The notes under the pieces: generated by a model
The model's input: only the letters and a program-made list of their open reading frames with translations
Databases searched by the model: none
What the model was told of the DNA's origin: nothing
Made by a program: the position numbers and the translations under genes
Source: Butyrivibrio sp. AC2005
GTDB taxonomy: Bacteria > Bacillota > Clostridia > Lachnospirales > Lachnospiraceae
Length of the DNA stretch: 64,000 nucleotides
Assembly: GCF_000424145.1 (NCBI RefSeq)
Contig: NZ_AUJI01000028.1
Coordinates: forward strand, 23,688-87,687
Direction of reading: 5' to 3'
Shown here: piece by piece, positions 27,783 to 36,569 of the stretch
How the letters are laid out: every line of letters starts with the position of its first letter
Numbering within the stretch: the first letter of the stretch is position 1

Positions 27783-28433
27783 ATGAATACAAAATCCAGA
27801 ACCATAATTTCAAATCAAAACAAATACAATGAAATCTCAGTGTTCCGTTTCATTGCTCTAAATATTGCTGTCCTGTGTATTGGATTGACTTTGATCCAGC
27901 TTTTCGCCGCATATGAATTTAAAGATTACGAAACAGCTACTGCATATATAGACAATGTCTCTTCAAGAGAACGTTATACAAGAAAAGGAGTTAGGACAGA
28001 ATACACATATGATGTTCACTGGACCTATGATGGTGAGAAACATGTAACAACTAAAAAATCATCTATGGATAAGCCGGATTACAATCTTTCTGAAGTAAGA
28101 GTTAACCCTGAAACAAAAGAGATGACTCTTGGAAGCAGCAAAGGAAGCCTTGACGGAGCGTTGCTTACAATAGGTACCTCGGCTGTCTGCTTCCTGATAT
28201 GGTTGATTTTGTTTTTATTCTCTAAGAATCGCAAACAGGAAGTAAATGAAAACTGCACCCTTTCCATAGGAATTGGCATTGTTGGCCTCCCTATGACGCT
28301 CCTTTGTACCTTTGCGATTTTTTCAGATAGCAAATATTCTTCCAGCGCTTTTCCAATAGTAATGCTTGACATCTGTTTTGCAATATCACTTATAGCCGGA
28401 ATCATTGTGAAGAAAAAGGTCAAAAATTCGTAA
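27783..28433 (+). CDS. DUF3592-type membrane protein
   Basis: 216 aa. An N-terminal helix (FIALNIAVLCIGLTLIQLF), a soluble domain with ATAYIDNVSSRERYTRKG and TYDVHWTYDGEKHVT, and three C-terminal helices. The soluble part resembles the DUF3592 domain of the protein at 25555. ATG at 27783 is preferred because CGGAG lies six bases before it; the open frame begins 15 bases upstream with a TTG. Function unknown. It is convergent with the MATE gene at 28552. Confidence 0.65.
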   Translation: MNTKSRTIISNQNKYNEISVFRFIALNIAVLCIGLTLIQLFAAYEFKDYETATAYIDNVSSRERYTRKGVRTEYTYDVHWTYDGEKHVTTKKSSMDKPDYNLSEVRVNPETKEMTLGSSKGSLDGALLTIGTSAVCFLIWLILFLFSKNRKQEVNENCTLSIGIGIVGLPMTLLCTFAIFSDSKYSSSAFPIVMLDICFAISLIAGIIVKKKVKNS

Positions 28434-28551
28434 ACGAGGAGACTGTGATTATGCAGATAGTTTTTTGTTCTGGGTTTATTCCACTTATGATAAATACAAT
28501 ACCATTACGGTATCTTAGTTTGTAAGTATCTCATCAAGGAGCTGTGGCGTA

Positions 28552-29925
28552 TCATGGAATGAAAATCCCGCGTGCAAAGACCATTGCTGTACTTTTTTTC
28601 CAAAGAAGAAATGCTAAAGGCATTCCCAGAAACTCAGCAATTATAAAGCTCATCCACACCATATTCAGATTACCAAAACTACTTGCTGCTAATGCGAATA
28701 TTAAAGGAAGCAGTGCCTGTCTAAGCATAGTCAAATACATGCTCTTTGTACCCAGAGATAATCCCTGAAGTGCAGCTGCGATGATAAGATTGATAATTGA
28801 TAAAAGGTATGCTACTGCGAGAAGCCTGATTGCAGGCACTCCTATAGCCAGCATATTTGAAGATGCATCAAAAATCTCCAGTACTTTTACAGGTAGTATT
28901 TCCAGTATCAGAAAGAATACTGCATAAAACAGCAGTCCATATCCAAATGCCCATTTAACTGCGTCGTTTACCCTGTCTTTCTTGCTTGCTCCATAGTTAT
29001 AAGCAACTATCGGAATTAGCCCATTGTTTATGCCATGTACTCCCACAGTTACAACGCCGTACATGCGCGTGCAGACACCGTAAACGGCAACAGCTGTGGA
29101 TGAGAACCCAAGGAGTATTGAATTCATGCCAACATTCACGAATGAAGTAAGTATCTGTACTACTGTAGACGGTATTCCCACACTCAGAATCGCACGAATG
29201 CTTTCTTTGTCCGGATGAAGCGTGAATGCAAAAGGTATTTCCTTATTCCATTTCCTGTTTATAAGGACACCTGCCATGAGCCCCACGCACTGCCCTATTA
29301 CTGTTGCTATAGCAGCACCTGTAGTTTCCAAACGTGGAATTCCAAACATTCCGAAAATAAAGATCGGATCCAGGATCAGATTTGTTATGGATGCAGCAGA
29401 TAATGTAAAAATAAACAGAGTAGATTTACCGCTTGCTATTACAAATCGGTCAAATACCCACTGTCCCATCTGGCCGAATGAGAACAGCATGCAGATGGTA
29501 AGATATTGTTTTCCATAAGTAGCAATGGCTGCATTGCCGCCGGACTGCCAATCATAGTAAGCATTAACAAAAAGCAAGCATACTACCGCATTTATCATCC
29601 AGGAGCATATTGCAATAAAAATTGCAGCACTGGCCGTCTTTTTTACCCTATCAGGTCTTTTTTCTCCAAGAGCTTTTGATATTACTGCATTCAGACCAAC
29701 AGCGTTACCAAGTCCCAGTGATGATACGATCATCTGCACAGGAGCAGCTAATGAAAGTGCAGTAAGTGCATCCTCAGATATTCTGGAAACAAAAATCGAA
29801 TCAACAAAGTTGTAAAGTGAGTTTATCAGAAGGCTGAGCATAAGCGGAATTCCGGTTCCAAGAAGAAGTCTGCTCATCTTCTGCGTTCCCATGATATTTT
29901 CTGTTTCATTTGAATTTCTGCTCAT
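28552..29925 (-). CDS. MATE-family efflux transporter
   Basis: 457-aa exporter. LMLSLLINSLYNFVDSIFVS in helix 1 and NNGLIPIVAYNYGASKKDR in helix 7 are MATE motifs. The start has a near-perfect SD (AGGAGGTGCCGG). Its divergent neighbour was a LysR regulator, now reduced to a 46-codon stub at 30056, so control of this exporter has probably been lost or taken over by another protein. Confidence 0.92.
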   Translation of the reverse strand: MSRNSNETENIMGTQKMSRLLLGTGIPLMLSLLINSLYNFVDSIFVSRISEDALTALSLAAPVQMIVSSLGLGNAVGLNAVISKALGEKRPDRVKKTASAAIFIAICSWMINAVVCLLFVNAYYDWQSGGNAAIATYGKQYLTICMLFSFGQMGQWVFDRFVIASGKSTLFIFTLSAASITNLILDPIFIFGMFGIPRLETTGAAIATVIGQCVGLMAGVLINRKWNKEIPFAFTLHPDKESIRAILSVGIPSTVVQILTSFVNVGMNSILLGFSSTAVAVYGVCTRMYGVVTVGVHGINNGLIPIVAYNYGASKKDRVNDAVKWAFGYGLLFYAVFFLILEILPVKVLEIFDASSNMLAIGVPAIRLLAVAYLLSIINLIIAAALQGLSLGTKSMYLTMLRQALLPLIFALAASSFGNLNMVWMSFIIAEFLGMPLAFLLWKKSTAMVFARGIFIP

Positions 29926-30055
29926 CCGGCACCTCCTTTGTGTTGTCCTAATGCAATCATATTATAGCCATTTACTATAATCAAATACTTGTATTAGATA
30001 CCTTGCTATAATAAAATCGAATAGGAAGTACAAGCTTTTAATGGAGGCTTACATT

Positions 30056-30196
30056 ATGGATATAAGGATTATGCAATATTTTCTGGCGATAATAAGAGAA
30101 GGGACTATTTCAGGAGCAGCAGAAGCTTTGCATGTGGCGCAGCCATCACTTTCAAGGCAAATGCGCGCATTGTATGAACCACGCCTGCCTGATTAG
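30056..30196 (+). pseudogene. Truncated LysR-family regulator
   Basis: Only the N-terminal winged helix-turn-helix remains: MDIRIMQYFLAIIREGTISG, then AAEALHVAQPSLSRQMRAL, after which the frame leaves the family consensus and stops at TAG (46 codons; the family is ~300 aa). It is divergent from a MATE gene, the usual place for its regulator. No effector-binding domain was found in the following 130 bases. The stub could still bind DNA but would lack dimer and ligand domains. Confidence 0.85.
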
Positions 30197-30326
30197 GCAA
30201 ACACTTCCTTTCCATTAACAATGATCTTTACCTCATTACATGTGAAGATCTTGAAAAAATAATATATATTCTCTTTAGTGGTGCATATCTGAAATTTAAA
30301 TGATATTCGATTTTGTCGTAGATTTC

Positions 30327-31358
30327 CTATGCATCCTTATATGCTGACAGTGCTTCCGTAAGCTGAAGGGTATAGTTTTTTGTCAGCTTAGATGCACCAA
30401 GTGGATATGAATCCGGCAGAACCTCAGAGCATACCTCCGGCTCCCAATAAAAAATCCCAAGTCCTTCATTATCAGGAACTCTTTTAAGCATCCTGATAGT
30501 GTCTCCTATAAGCTGTCTTGTTTCTTCTGCCTCATATTCAGGTCCACCTATTTCTGCAATCATAACCGGCTTATGAAATCTTTCTCTGTACATATCAATA
30601 CATCTTGTCCAGTTACTTATGCTGGAATCTACGTTTTCTTCCGGGTTTTCCCTGTTTATCAGATCGCACCAGTATGGATAATCCGAAAAGCCAAGTATAT
30701 CTGTCATCCCACCATTATCAAAAAAGTTTTCCAAAAACGGCATTACCCAATCAGGATGCTGACCACTCGCAAGATGAAGCACAACTTTACAATCCGGGAA
30801 TATATTTTTTACAGCCAGATATCCGCTGTTTATGTATTCGACCAACTGCAAAGGGTGTTTTTCCAAATCCCCCATAGGATGCATCATTCCGGGGTTTATC
30901 TCATTGCCAACCTGAACCCATTCAGGATATATGTCCTTATTTTTCATGATTCTTAGAACATTTTCAGTATGTTCTTCAACCTTTTTGCATAACTCCTCAT
31001 GGGTTAATCCCGACCATGCTTTGGGTATGTACTGTTTTTTGGGGTCTGCAAATTCATCACTATAATGGAAATCGAGCATAATGCGCATACCGGCTTTTTT
31101 TGCCCTTAAAGCAGCTTCGGCCACCCTGGGCGCATCACAGTATCCAAGCATTACCATTGTTCCGTCTTTTTCCTCAACATAGCTTTCATTTGGAGGATCA
31201 ACAAATATCCTGAATCTGACTGAATCGGTGCCCTTTTCCTTTACCGCCTCCAGGCAGGACACATTCTTACCCTTTTCATTTACCCATTTAAAACCTCTGT
31301 CCTCAAGCTGAGTCATCCATCCAAGATCAGCCCCATATGCAAATTTATTCTTCATCAT
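30327..31358 (-). CDS. GH53 endo-beta-1,4-galactanase, cytoplasmic
   Basis: 343-aa arabinogalactan endo-beta-1,4-galactosidase. The family-53 barrel shows LDFHYSDEFADPKKQ, WVQVGNEINPGM with acid/base Glu153, and a nucleophile Glu269 in MIAEIGGPEY. No signal peptide, unlike most secreted GH53 enzymes, so it likely cleaves imported galacto-oligosaccharides. Last gene of the operon after two permeases and a binding protein. An AAGGA precedes two adjacent ATGs; the first is used. A 10-bp hairpin separates it from the binding-protein gene. Confidence 0.9.
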   Translation of the reverse strand: MMKNKFAYGADLGWMTQLEDRGFKWVNEKGKNVSCLEAVKEKGTDSVRFRIFVDPPNESYVEEKDGTMVMLGYCDAPRVAEAALRAKKAGMRIMLDFHYSDEFADPKKQYIPKAWSGLTHEELCKKVEEHTENVLRIMKNKDIYPEWVQVGNEINPGMMHPMGDLEKHPLQLVEYINSGYLAVKNIFPDCKVVLHLASGQHPDWVMPFLENFFDNGGMTDILGFSDYPYWCDLINRENPEENVDSSISNWTRCIDMYRERFHKPVMIAEIGGPEYEAEETRQLIGDTIRMLKRVPDNEGLGIFYWEPEVCSEVLPDSYPLGASKLTKNYTLQLTEALSAYKDA

Positions 31359-31385
31359 CAGTAGTCCTTTATTCTTGTTATTTTA

Positions 31386-31410
31386 GAAAAGCCGCACATG
31401 GCGGCTTTTC
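31386..31410 (-). terminator. Intra-operon hairpin between binding protein and GH53 gene
   Basis: GAAAAGCCGC (31386-31395) and GCGGCTTTTC (31401-31410) form a perfect 10-bp stem with a five-base loop. It is followed on the minus strand by TAAAATAAC. It lies 12 bases after the binding-protein stop and likely reduces read-through or protects the upstream mRNA. Confidence 0.7.
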
Positions 31411-31422
31411 CGTTTGTATTAT

Positions 31423-33069
31423 TTATCTCGTTGCTTTCCATGCATCATACTGTGTGTTGAATTCATCAAGAACGTTCTGAAGGCCTGAATCATAGCAAGC
31501 TTTGATCATCTCATCTATTGTAGAATCCACATCATCTACAAGTCCAAGCTCCAGCATGGGTACATAGTCATTAAGCACCGCACTTACAGCTGCCTTGTAA
31601 TCAGCCACATTTGAATCGTCAAATACAAATGTTACTGTAGGATTGTTTACTACTCTTTCCTCCCAGCTTTCTGTTACCTTTTCAGCCCTGGGGTCACCAC
31701 CGGCTTCCTTAAGATCACCGTTTTTGATAGCCCAGGATGCAGAAATCGCATATGCAGCAAAGTCTCCTGCTTTATCTGTTTCTGTATATTCCCCTGCATC
31801 ATTTATTGTATAATGCTCATCTTCTACTCCGAGTATCCAGAGATGATTCAGATATGTGTCATTTTTCAGAATATCCAAGACCATTGCTGCTCTTGCAGGA
31901 TCAGCACTTCCTGCAGCTATAGCCATATCGTTGTTTGAATAACATTCACATCCAACAAGGTTATTCTTTGTCAGATCATAAGCAGCCCCCACTACACCTT
32001 CAGTCTGCTCTGCCTGATCAATATATGTGAATACTGATGTGTTCCATGCAATTGATGCCCCCTGAAGATTTCCAAAAGCATCATCATCCGTAACTGTATT
32101 TGTAAGAGCACTTCTGCTCCATGCCCCCGCATCTGCCAATTCCTTCATGTCATGAGCATAGCTTTTGAAAAGATCCGTCGCATATACAAGCTGAATATCA
32201 GATGATTCAGGTAATGATCCCTCTTTATAGTCATAGATCAGATCAAAGTAATCGCTGTCCAGAGCAAGGAATGTATTCTCCTGTTGTCTGTAAACATCCC
32301 AAAGCTCATTGTTGTCGCATGACGCAGCCAGCGCATAGATTCCACTCTCCGGCGTTTCTTTTTCAGCAATCGTCTTTGCATAATTCATGTAATCATCCCA
32401 GCTATCAAGTGAGCTAATACCATATTTATCCGCAAGATCCTGTCGTATTGCGACAATCTTCCCCATAGGTTGTGCCTGATTTGAGGGAACAGCTATTGTC
32501 TGACCGGAAATGGTTGTTTCATCCCAACTCTCAGCTGCCTGATATTTATTTGTAAGTGGCATATTTTTTGAAATAAAATCAGTATCAAGCACGAAGAACG
32601 AACCTTTCGCAGCTTCTGTATACATAAAGCACCATGGTGCGGTAAATATAAGATCAACCTGACCACCTGTAAGCGTAAGCGGATACATCTGCTGATAATC
32701 TGACCAACTAAGGAAACTAACATCCACATCTGTATTAAAAGGCTCAAGATATTCATTTGTCTTTGCCAGAACATCATCCCACGCAGCAGGCGTATCACCT
32801 ATAAGTGTTATATTCACTGTCTTATGCTCAGACAGATCCACATCCGCATACATTTCAGGAGTAGCTTTTACTATTCCTTCTCCGATTTTTTCCGGCAGAT
32901 CATCAAGTGATACAGATGGTGCCTTTGCAGTAGCTTCATCCTTTATCTCTGCATCTCCTTCATTCTCCGTACTTACACTTTCTGTTCCCCCTGAAGCTGA
33001 TCCGCATCCTGCCAGCATGGATGCAGTCATAGCCATACTAAGAATTACTGACACTACCTTCTTTCTCAT
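31423..33069 (-). CDS. Solute-binding lipoprotein of a carbohydrate ABC transporter (LplA-like)
   Basis: 548 aa. A lipoprotein signal with lipobox AGCGSASGG anchors it outside the membrane. The mature part is a large family-1-type binding protein (length, VPSNQAQPMGKIVAIRQ hinge region, Trp-rich C-terminal half) like LplA, the partner of LplB/LplC permeases. The ligand is inferred to be galactan oligosaccharides because the operon ends in a GH53 galactanase. SD GGAGG lies ahead of the ATG. No ATPase gene is in the operon; a shared MsmX-like ATPase elsewhere is expected. Confidence 0.9.
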   Translation of the reverse strand: MRKKVVSVILSMAMTASMLAGCGSASGGTESVSTENEGDAEIKDEATAKAPSVSLDDLPEKIGEGIVKATPEMYADVDLSEHKTVNITLIGDTPAAWDDVLAKTNEYLEPFNTDVDVSFLSWSDYQQMYPLTLTGGQVDLIFTAPWCFMYTEAAKGSFFVLDTDFISKNMPLTNKYQAAESWDETTISGQTIAVPSNQAQPMGKIVAIRQDLADKYGISSLDSWDDYMNYAKTIAEKETPESGIYALAASCDNNELWDVYRQQENTFLALDSDYFDLIYDYKEGSLPESSDIQLVYATDLFKSYAHDMKELADAGAWSRSALTNTVTDDDAFGNLQGASIAWNTSVFTYIDQAEQTEGVVGAAYDLTKNNLVGCECYSNNDMAIAAGSADPARAAMVLDILKNDTYLNHLWILGVEDEHYTINDAGEYTETDKAGDFAAYAISASWAIKNGDLKEAGGDPRAEKVTESWEERVVNNPTVTFVFDDSNVADYKAAVSAVLNDYVPMLELGLVDDVDSTIDEMIKACYDSGLQNVLDEFNTQYDAWKATR

Positions 33070-33163
33070 TATTATTTGTCCTCCTTTAAATCTTTAACCC
33101 ATTATGGGTAATGCACGCTTTTTTCATTACGAATCTATAAAAAATTTCTTCAAGTTAAACTCA

Positions 33164-34135
33164 TCATCCCTTGACTGCTCCGATTGTAAGTCCCTTGACA
33201 AAATACCTCTGGACGAAGGGATACAACAGCACTATCGGACCTGTCGCGATTATGGTCATCGCCATCTTCATTCCCTCAAGGGGTATGGATGGCAGTGCTA
33301 TTCCGGACTTTTCAGCCACTATCCTCATAGCCTCAGCACTTCCAAGGATTCTCTGAAGGTAGTACTGCAAAGTGAACATATCCTCATTTGTTACAAACAG
33401 CATGCAGTTATACCAGTCATTCCAATATGCAAGAGCTGCAAACAGAGAAAGCGTCGCAATAAGAGGCTTACTCAGAGGTAGTATCAGTTTTGCAAATATC
33501 GTTATGTCATTTGCTCCGTCAATTTTTGCGGATTCTGTTATCTCTGCAGGAATCCCGGCCATAAAAGATTTTGCGATGATCATGTTCCATACTGAAAACA
33601 TCAGCGGAAGAATGAGTCCTACAATACTATTCTTGAAATTTAAGTAACGTGTGCACATTAGATACCATGGAACCAGTCCTCCATTAAAAAGTGTTGTAAA
33701 GAAGAAGAAAAACGAAAACTGATTTCTCCAGGGAAAATCCTTCCTGCTAAGCACATATCCTGTCATTGTTGCCATAAGGACAGAAAGGAATGTTCCTATA
33801 GCGGTCACACTTATTGTCATCCCATAGGATTTAAGTATTGCTGCAGGATTCTTAAGGCACAGCGCATAGCTCTGAAGACTTAACTCCGAAAGCTTTGGCA
33901 GTAAGGGATACCCATCCCTTATCAGTGAAGTCTCACTTGTAATTGACGCCACTATTATCAGATAAAATGGGATAACGCATATAAGAGCGAATAATCCAAC
34001 TACTACTGAACCAACCGCGTTTACAGCCATCTGATCCCGGCTTACTTTCTTTTTCTTCTTTTCACCTGTTTTATCAGGCATTCCTATATCTTCAACATTT
34101 GTGCCTTCCGTAAGGCTTATAACATCAACAGACAT
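33164..34135 (-). CDS. Carbohydrate ABC transporter permease (LplC/YtcP-like)
   Basis: 323 aa, about six helices. The EAA loop that contacts the ATPase is AEITESAKIDGANDITIFAK. An N-terminal cytosolic tail of about 40 residues is present. ATG at 34135 is used because it follows AAGGAGGAGAAA; the open frame extends farther up into the previous gene. The stop of the upstream permease overlaps this SD, so translation is probably coupled. The typical partner is the LplB-type permease upstream. Confidence 0.92.
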   Translation of the reverse strand: MSVDVISLTEGTNVEDIGMPDKTGEKKKKKVSRDQMAVNAVGSVVVGLFALICVIPFYLIIVASITSETSLIRDGYPLLPKLSELSLQSYALCLKNPAAILKSYGMTISVTAIGTFLSVLMATMTGYVLSRKDFPWRNQFSFFFFFTTLFNGGLVPWYLMCTRYLNFKNSIVGLILPLMFSVWNMIIAKSFMAGIPAEITESAKIDGANDITIFAKLILPLSKPLIATLSLFAALAYWNDWYNCMLFVTNEDMFTLQYYLQRILGSAEAMRIVAEKSGIALPSIPLEGMKMAMTIIATGPIVLLYPFVQRYFVKGLTIGAVKG

Positions 34136-34145
34136 TTTCTCCTCC

Positions 34146-35075
34146 TTAGTAAAGTGCATAATCAGGATTTGCTTTTTTAACCAGCTTGTTACATACCATG
34201 ATGGTTATGAAACATAGAACTGACTGATACAAACCAGCCGCTGCAGACACTCCCACATTTCCATTGTCGATAAGAAGTCTGAACACATATGTGTCTATAA
34301 CATCCGTCATCGGCTGAAGAAGTGCACTACTCTTAACAGTCTGGTAGAACAACCCGAAATCTCCGCGGAAGATGTTTCCTATACCAAGAAGTACCAGGAT
34401 CATCATCGTTGGCAGGAGGGAGGGAATTGTAAGATACCTTATCTTCTGCCATGCAGAAGCGCCATCAATTGAAGCAGCTTCAAACATTTCCTGATCCATG
34501 CCTGTTATTGCAGCAAGGTATACAACCGAACCATATCCTGTTTGTTTCCACAATTTTAAAAAGATAAGGACGAAAGGCCATGCACCAGGTGTGTTATAAA
34601 GGTCAAAGGGCGTTCCTCCTAATGAAGTTACAACGTTATTAAATACTCCCCGCTCAAAGTTGAAAACATTGTAGATTATGGCTCCTGCAACAACCCAGCT
34701 TATGAAATAAGGAAGAAACATAAGTGACTGCACTGTTTTCTTAAAAGTCTTGTGAATGATTTCGTTTAGAAGGATTGCACTTCCCATTTCAAATACAACA
34801 CCAAATGCTATGAAGGCTATGTTGTATAAAAGCGTGTTCCTTGTTACCTGAAACAACTTCCCTGAGATAAGAAGTGCCTTGAAATTATTAAGTCCATTCC
34901 ATGGGGAAAAATAAATGCCGCCGTTATACTGATACTTCTTAAATGCCATTATTATTCCCGTCATTGGAATATAGCTGAAAACTATAACATATATAAGTGC
35001 CGGTAAAAGCATTAATAGCAACATCCAGTGACGCTTCAATTTTTTTATCATATCCATGCCTCTTTTCCTATGCAA
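34146..35075 (-). CDS. Carbohydrate ABC transporter permease (LplB/YteP-like)
   Basis: 309 aa, six helices. The EAA loop is DQEMFEAASIDGASAWQKIR. MLLMLLPALIYVIVFSYIPM forms helix 1, as is usual in LplB. First gene of a four-gene operon (permease, permease, binding protein, GH53), divergent from an AraC regulator at 35224. With LplC it forms the channel for a sugar oligomer, probably from galactan. Confidence 0.92.
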   Translation of the reverse strand: MHRKRGMDMIKKLKRHWMLLLMLLPALIYVIVFSYIPMTGIIMAFKKYQYNGGIYFSPWNGLNNFKALLISGKLFQVTRNTLLYNIAFIAFGVVFEMGSAILLNEIIHKTFKKTVQSLMFLPYFISWVVAGAIIYNVFNFERGVFNNVVTSLGGTPFDLYNTPGAWPFVLIFLKLWKQTGYGSVVYLAAITGMDQEMFEAASIDGASAWQKIRYLTIPSLLPTMMILVLLGIGNIFRGDFGLFYQTVKSSALLQPMTDVIDTYVFRLLIDNGNVGVSAAAGLYQSVLCFITIMVCNKLVKKANPDYALY

Positions 35076-35223
35076 AAAATACTGTTAATACATGATTATT
35101 ACTGTGTTTTCATGCATCTGTCCTGTTATTATTTTATGATTCAGAAAAAGCCAAAACAATGACACGAACCGACTTCTGTGCTAAAATTTGTATCATATAT
35201 GGGAATGAATGGAGTGGAAATCA

Positions 35224-36315
35224 ATGTTAAAAGAGATAACTAAAGATTATATAACCAGCACAAATCCTAACGCTTCGTTCGAAATAAGTACCGGAAGTGA
35301 CTCAAATTACTATCAGTTAAAGCAACCGTATCAGATCACGTACGAATTCTGTAGTGGCACCAAAGAAAGCGACTATATGAATGCCATTACATTCTCAGAG
35401 GATGAGTCATTCTATGCAAGGGACTCATTTTATGGTCACGATAAGGCCTTTCATGACCATCCTCTCCATTTTCATGACTATTACGAAATAATGGTTGTTC
35501 TTAGTGGAACTGTTACGCAAAGAATTGAAGATATCGATTACAAATATCCTGAAGGAACATGTTGTCTTATAAACAGAGGAATACGGCATTCTGAAAACTT
35601 TGATACAGAGGCAAGTATCCTGTTTGTTGGACTTTCAACAAGCATGATTGGAGAATTGTTTACAGTAGCAGAACATTCATCTTTTCACTCTGAAAAAGAT
35701 TTTATGAAGAGTGATCTGTATAATTTTATCATCTCAGATCTGGATAACCCTGAACGAAAAGCATATCTGGATATGATACCTGCGTTCAACAGTATTTCCA
35801 ACCTTGGAAAGCTTCGTGAAATAACAATTGAAATGCTTAACACTATGATGTTTCCTCACTTTGGCTCTTCATATAAAATGAGAAGTCTACTTAGTGAGCT
35901 TCTATTTTTTATATCCTCCAATTACAATTATCACTGTACTGAAATTGAAATGGGTATGGGAAACGATCAGCTTCTTTTCAGCCGCATAGGCCATTTGATG
36001 GATGAAAGAAATGGCAGAATAAGCCGTGCAGAACTTGAAAAAGCATTAAATTACAGTGGCGATTATCTAAACAGAATCGTGAACAAATTTACAGGCATGT
36101 GCCTCTATGATTATGGTATGACATTTTGCCTGAAAAAAGCTGCAAATGAGCTGGCAACAACCAAGGCATCCATAACTTCTATCGCACAGAGCCTGCAATT
36201 CTCCAACCGGACACATTTTTATTCACTGTTCGAAAAACAATACCATATGACTCCTAAAGAATACAGGGCAAAAAACTCCGTTCACATGGCCAGTCATAGT
36301 TTTAAGTGCGAATGA
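35224..36315 (+). CDS. AraC-family regulator with cupin sensor (galactan operon)
   Basis: About 363 aa. The N-terminal cupin has the metal-type HDHPLHFHDYYEIMVVLSGT motif, and the C-terminal ~100 residues are the AraC double helix-turn-helix (ISRAELEKALNYSGDYLNRI, then SITSIAQSLQFSNRTHFYSL and a P-KEYR end). ATG at 35224 follows GGAGTGG; an in-frame ATG at 35209 is also possible. Divergent from the permease operon, so it is the likely activator of galactan-oligomer uptake. Confidence 0.9.
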   Translation: MLKEITKDYITSTNPNASFEISTGSDSNYYQLKQPYQITYEFCSGTKESDYMNAITFSEDESFYARDSFYGHDKAFHDHPLHFHDYYEIMVVLSGTVTQRIEDIDYKYPEGTCCLINRGIRHSENFDTEASILFVGLSTSMIGELFTVAEHSSFHSEKDFMKSDLYNFIISDLDNPERKAYLDMIPAFNSISNLGKLREITIEMLNTMMFPHFGSSYKMRSLLSELLFFISSNYNYHCTEIEMGMGNDQLLFSRIGHLMDERNGRISRAELEKALNYSGDYLNRIVNKFTGMCLYDYGMTFCLKKAANELATTKASITSIAQSLQFSNRTHFYSLFEKQYHMTPKEYRAKNSVHMASHSFKCE

Positions 36316-36480
36316 CTTCAGTGAGAACAACCAGCTGCGACTATAATTTTTTTCTCCTTTTTCTTCATTAAAAAATAGTTGTTGTTTATCGTTACAATAT
36401 AAAGAGGGTTCATGTTCACAAAAGGTTTCACTTTTTTTGAAAAAATATTAAAAAAGTTTTGGCGGCTGATTTTGGAGCAC

Positions 36481-36524
36481 AAAAAAGGAATGCGACAAGT
36501 CTTTAATACTTGCGCATTCCTTTT
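36481..36524 (-). terminator. Rho-independent terminator of the PPC-protein gene
   Basis: GGAATGCG, a bulged A, CAAGT, a seven-base loop, ACTTG and CGCATTCC make a 13-bp stem. On the minus strand it ends in TTTTTT. It lies 45 bases downstream of the gene stop. Confidence 0.85.
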
Positions 36525-36569
36525 GTAATTCAGTAACCTATTTTTCTTAGTCCATAAGTAAATGGCGGA

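Noticed and set aside
30193..30326. Minus-strand frame ending NEVKIIVNGKEVFA
   Set aside because: It resembles the C-terminus of an amidohydrolase, but it has no start and runs into the GH53 gene in another frame; too short to claim.
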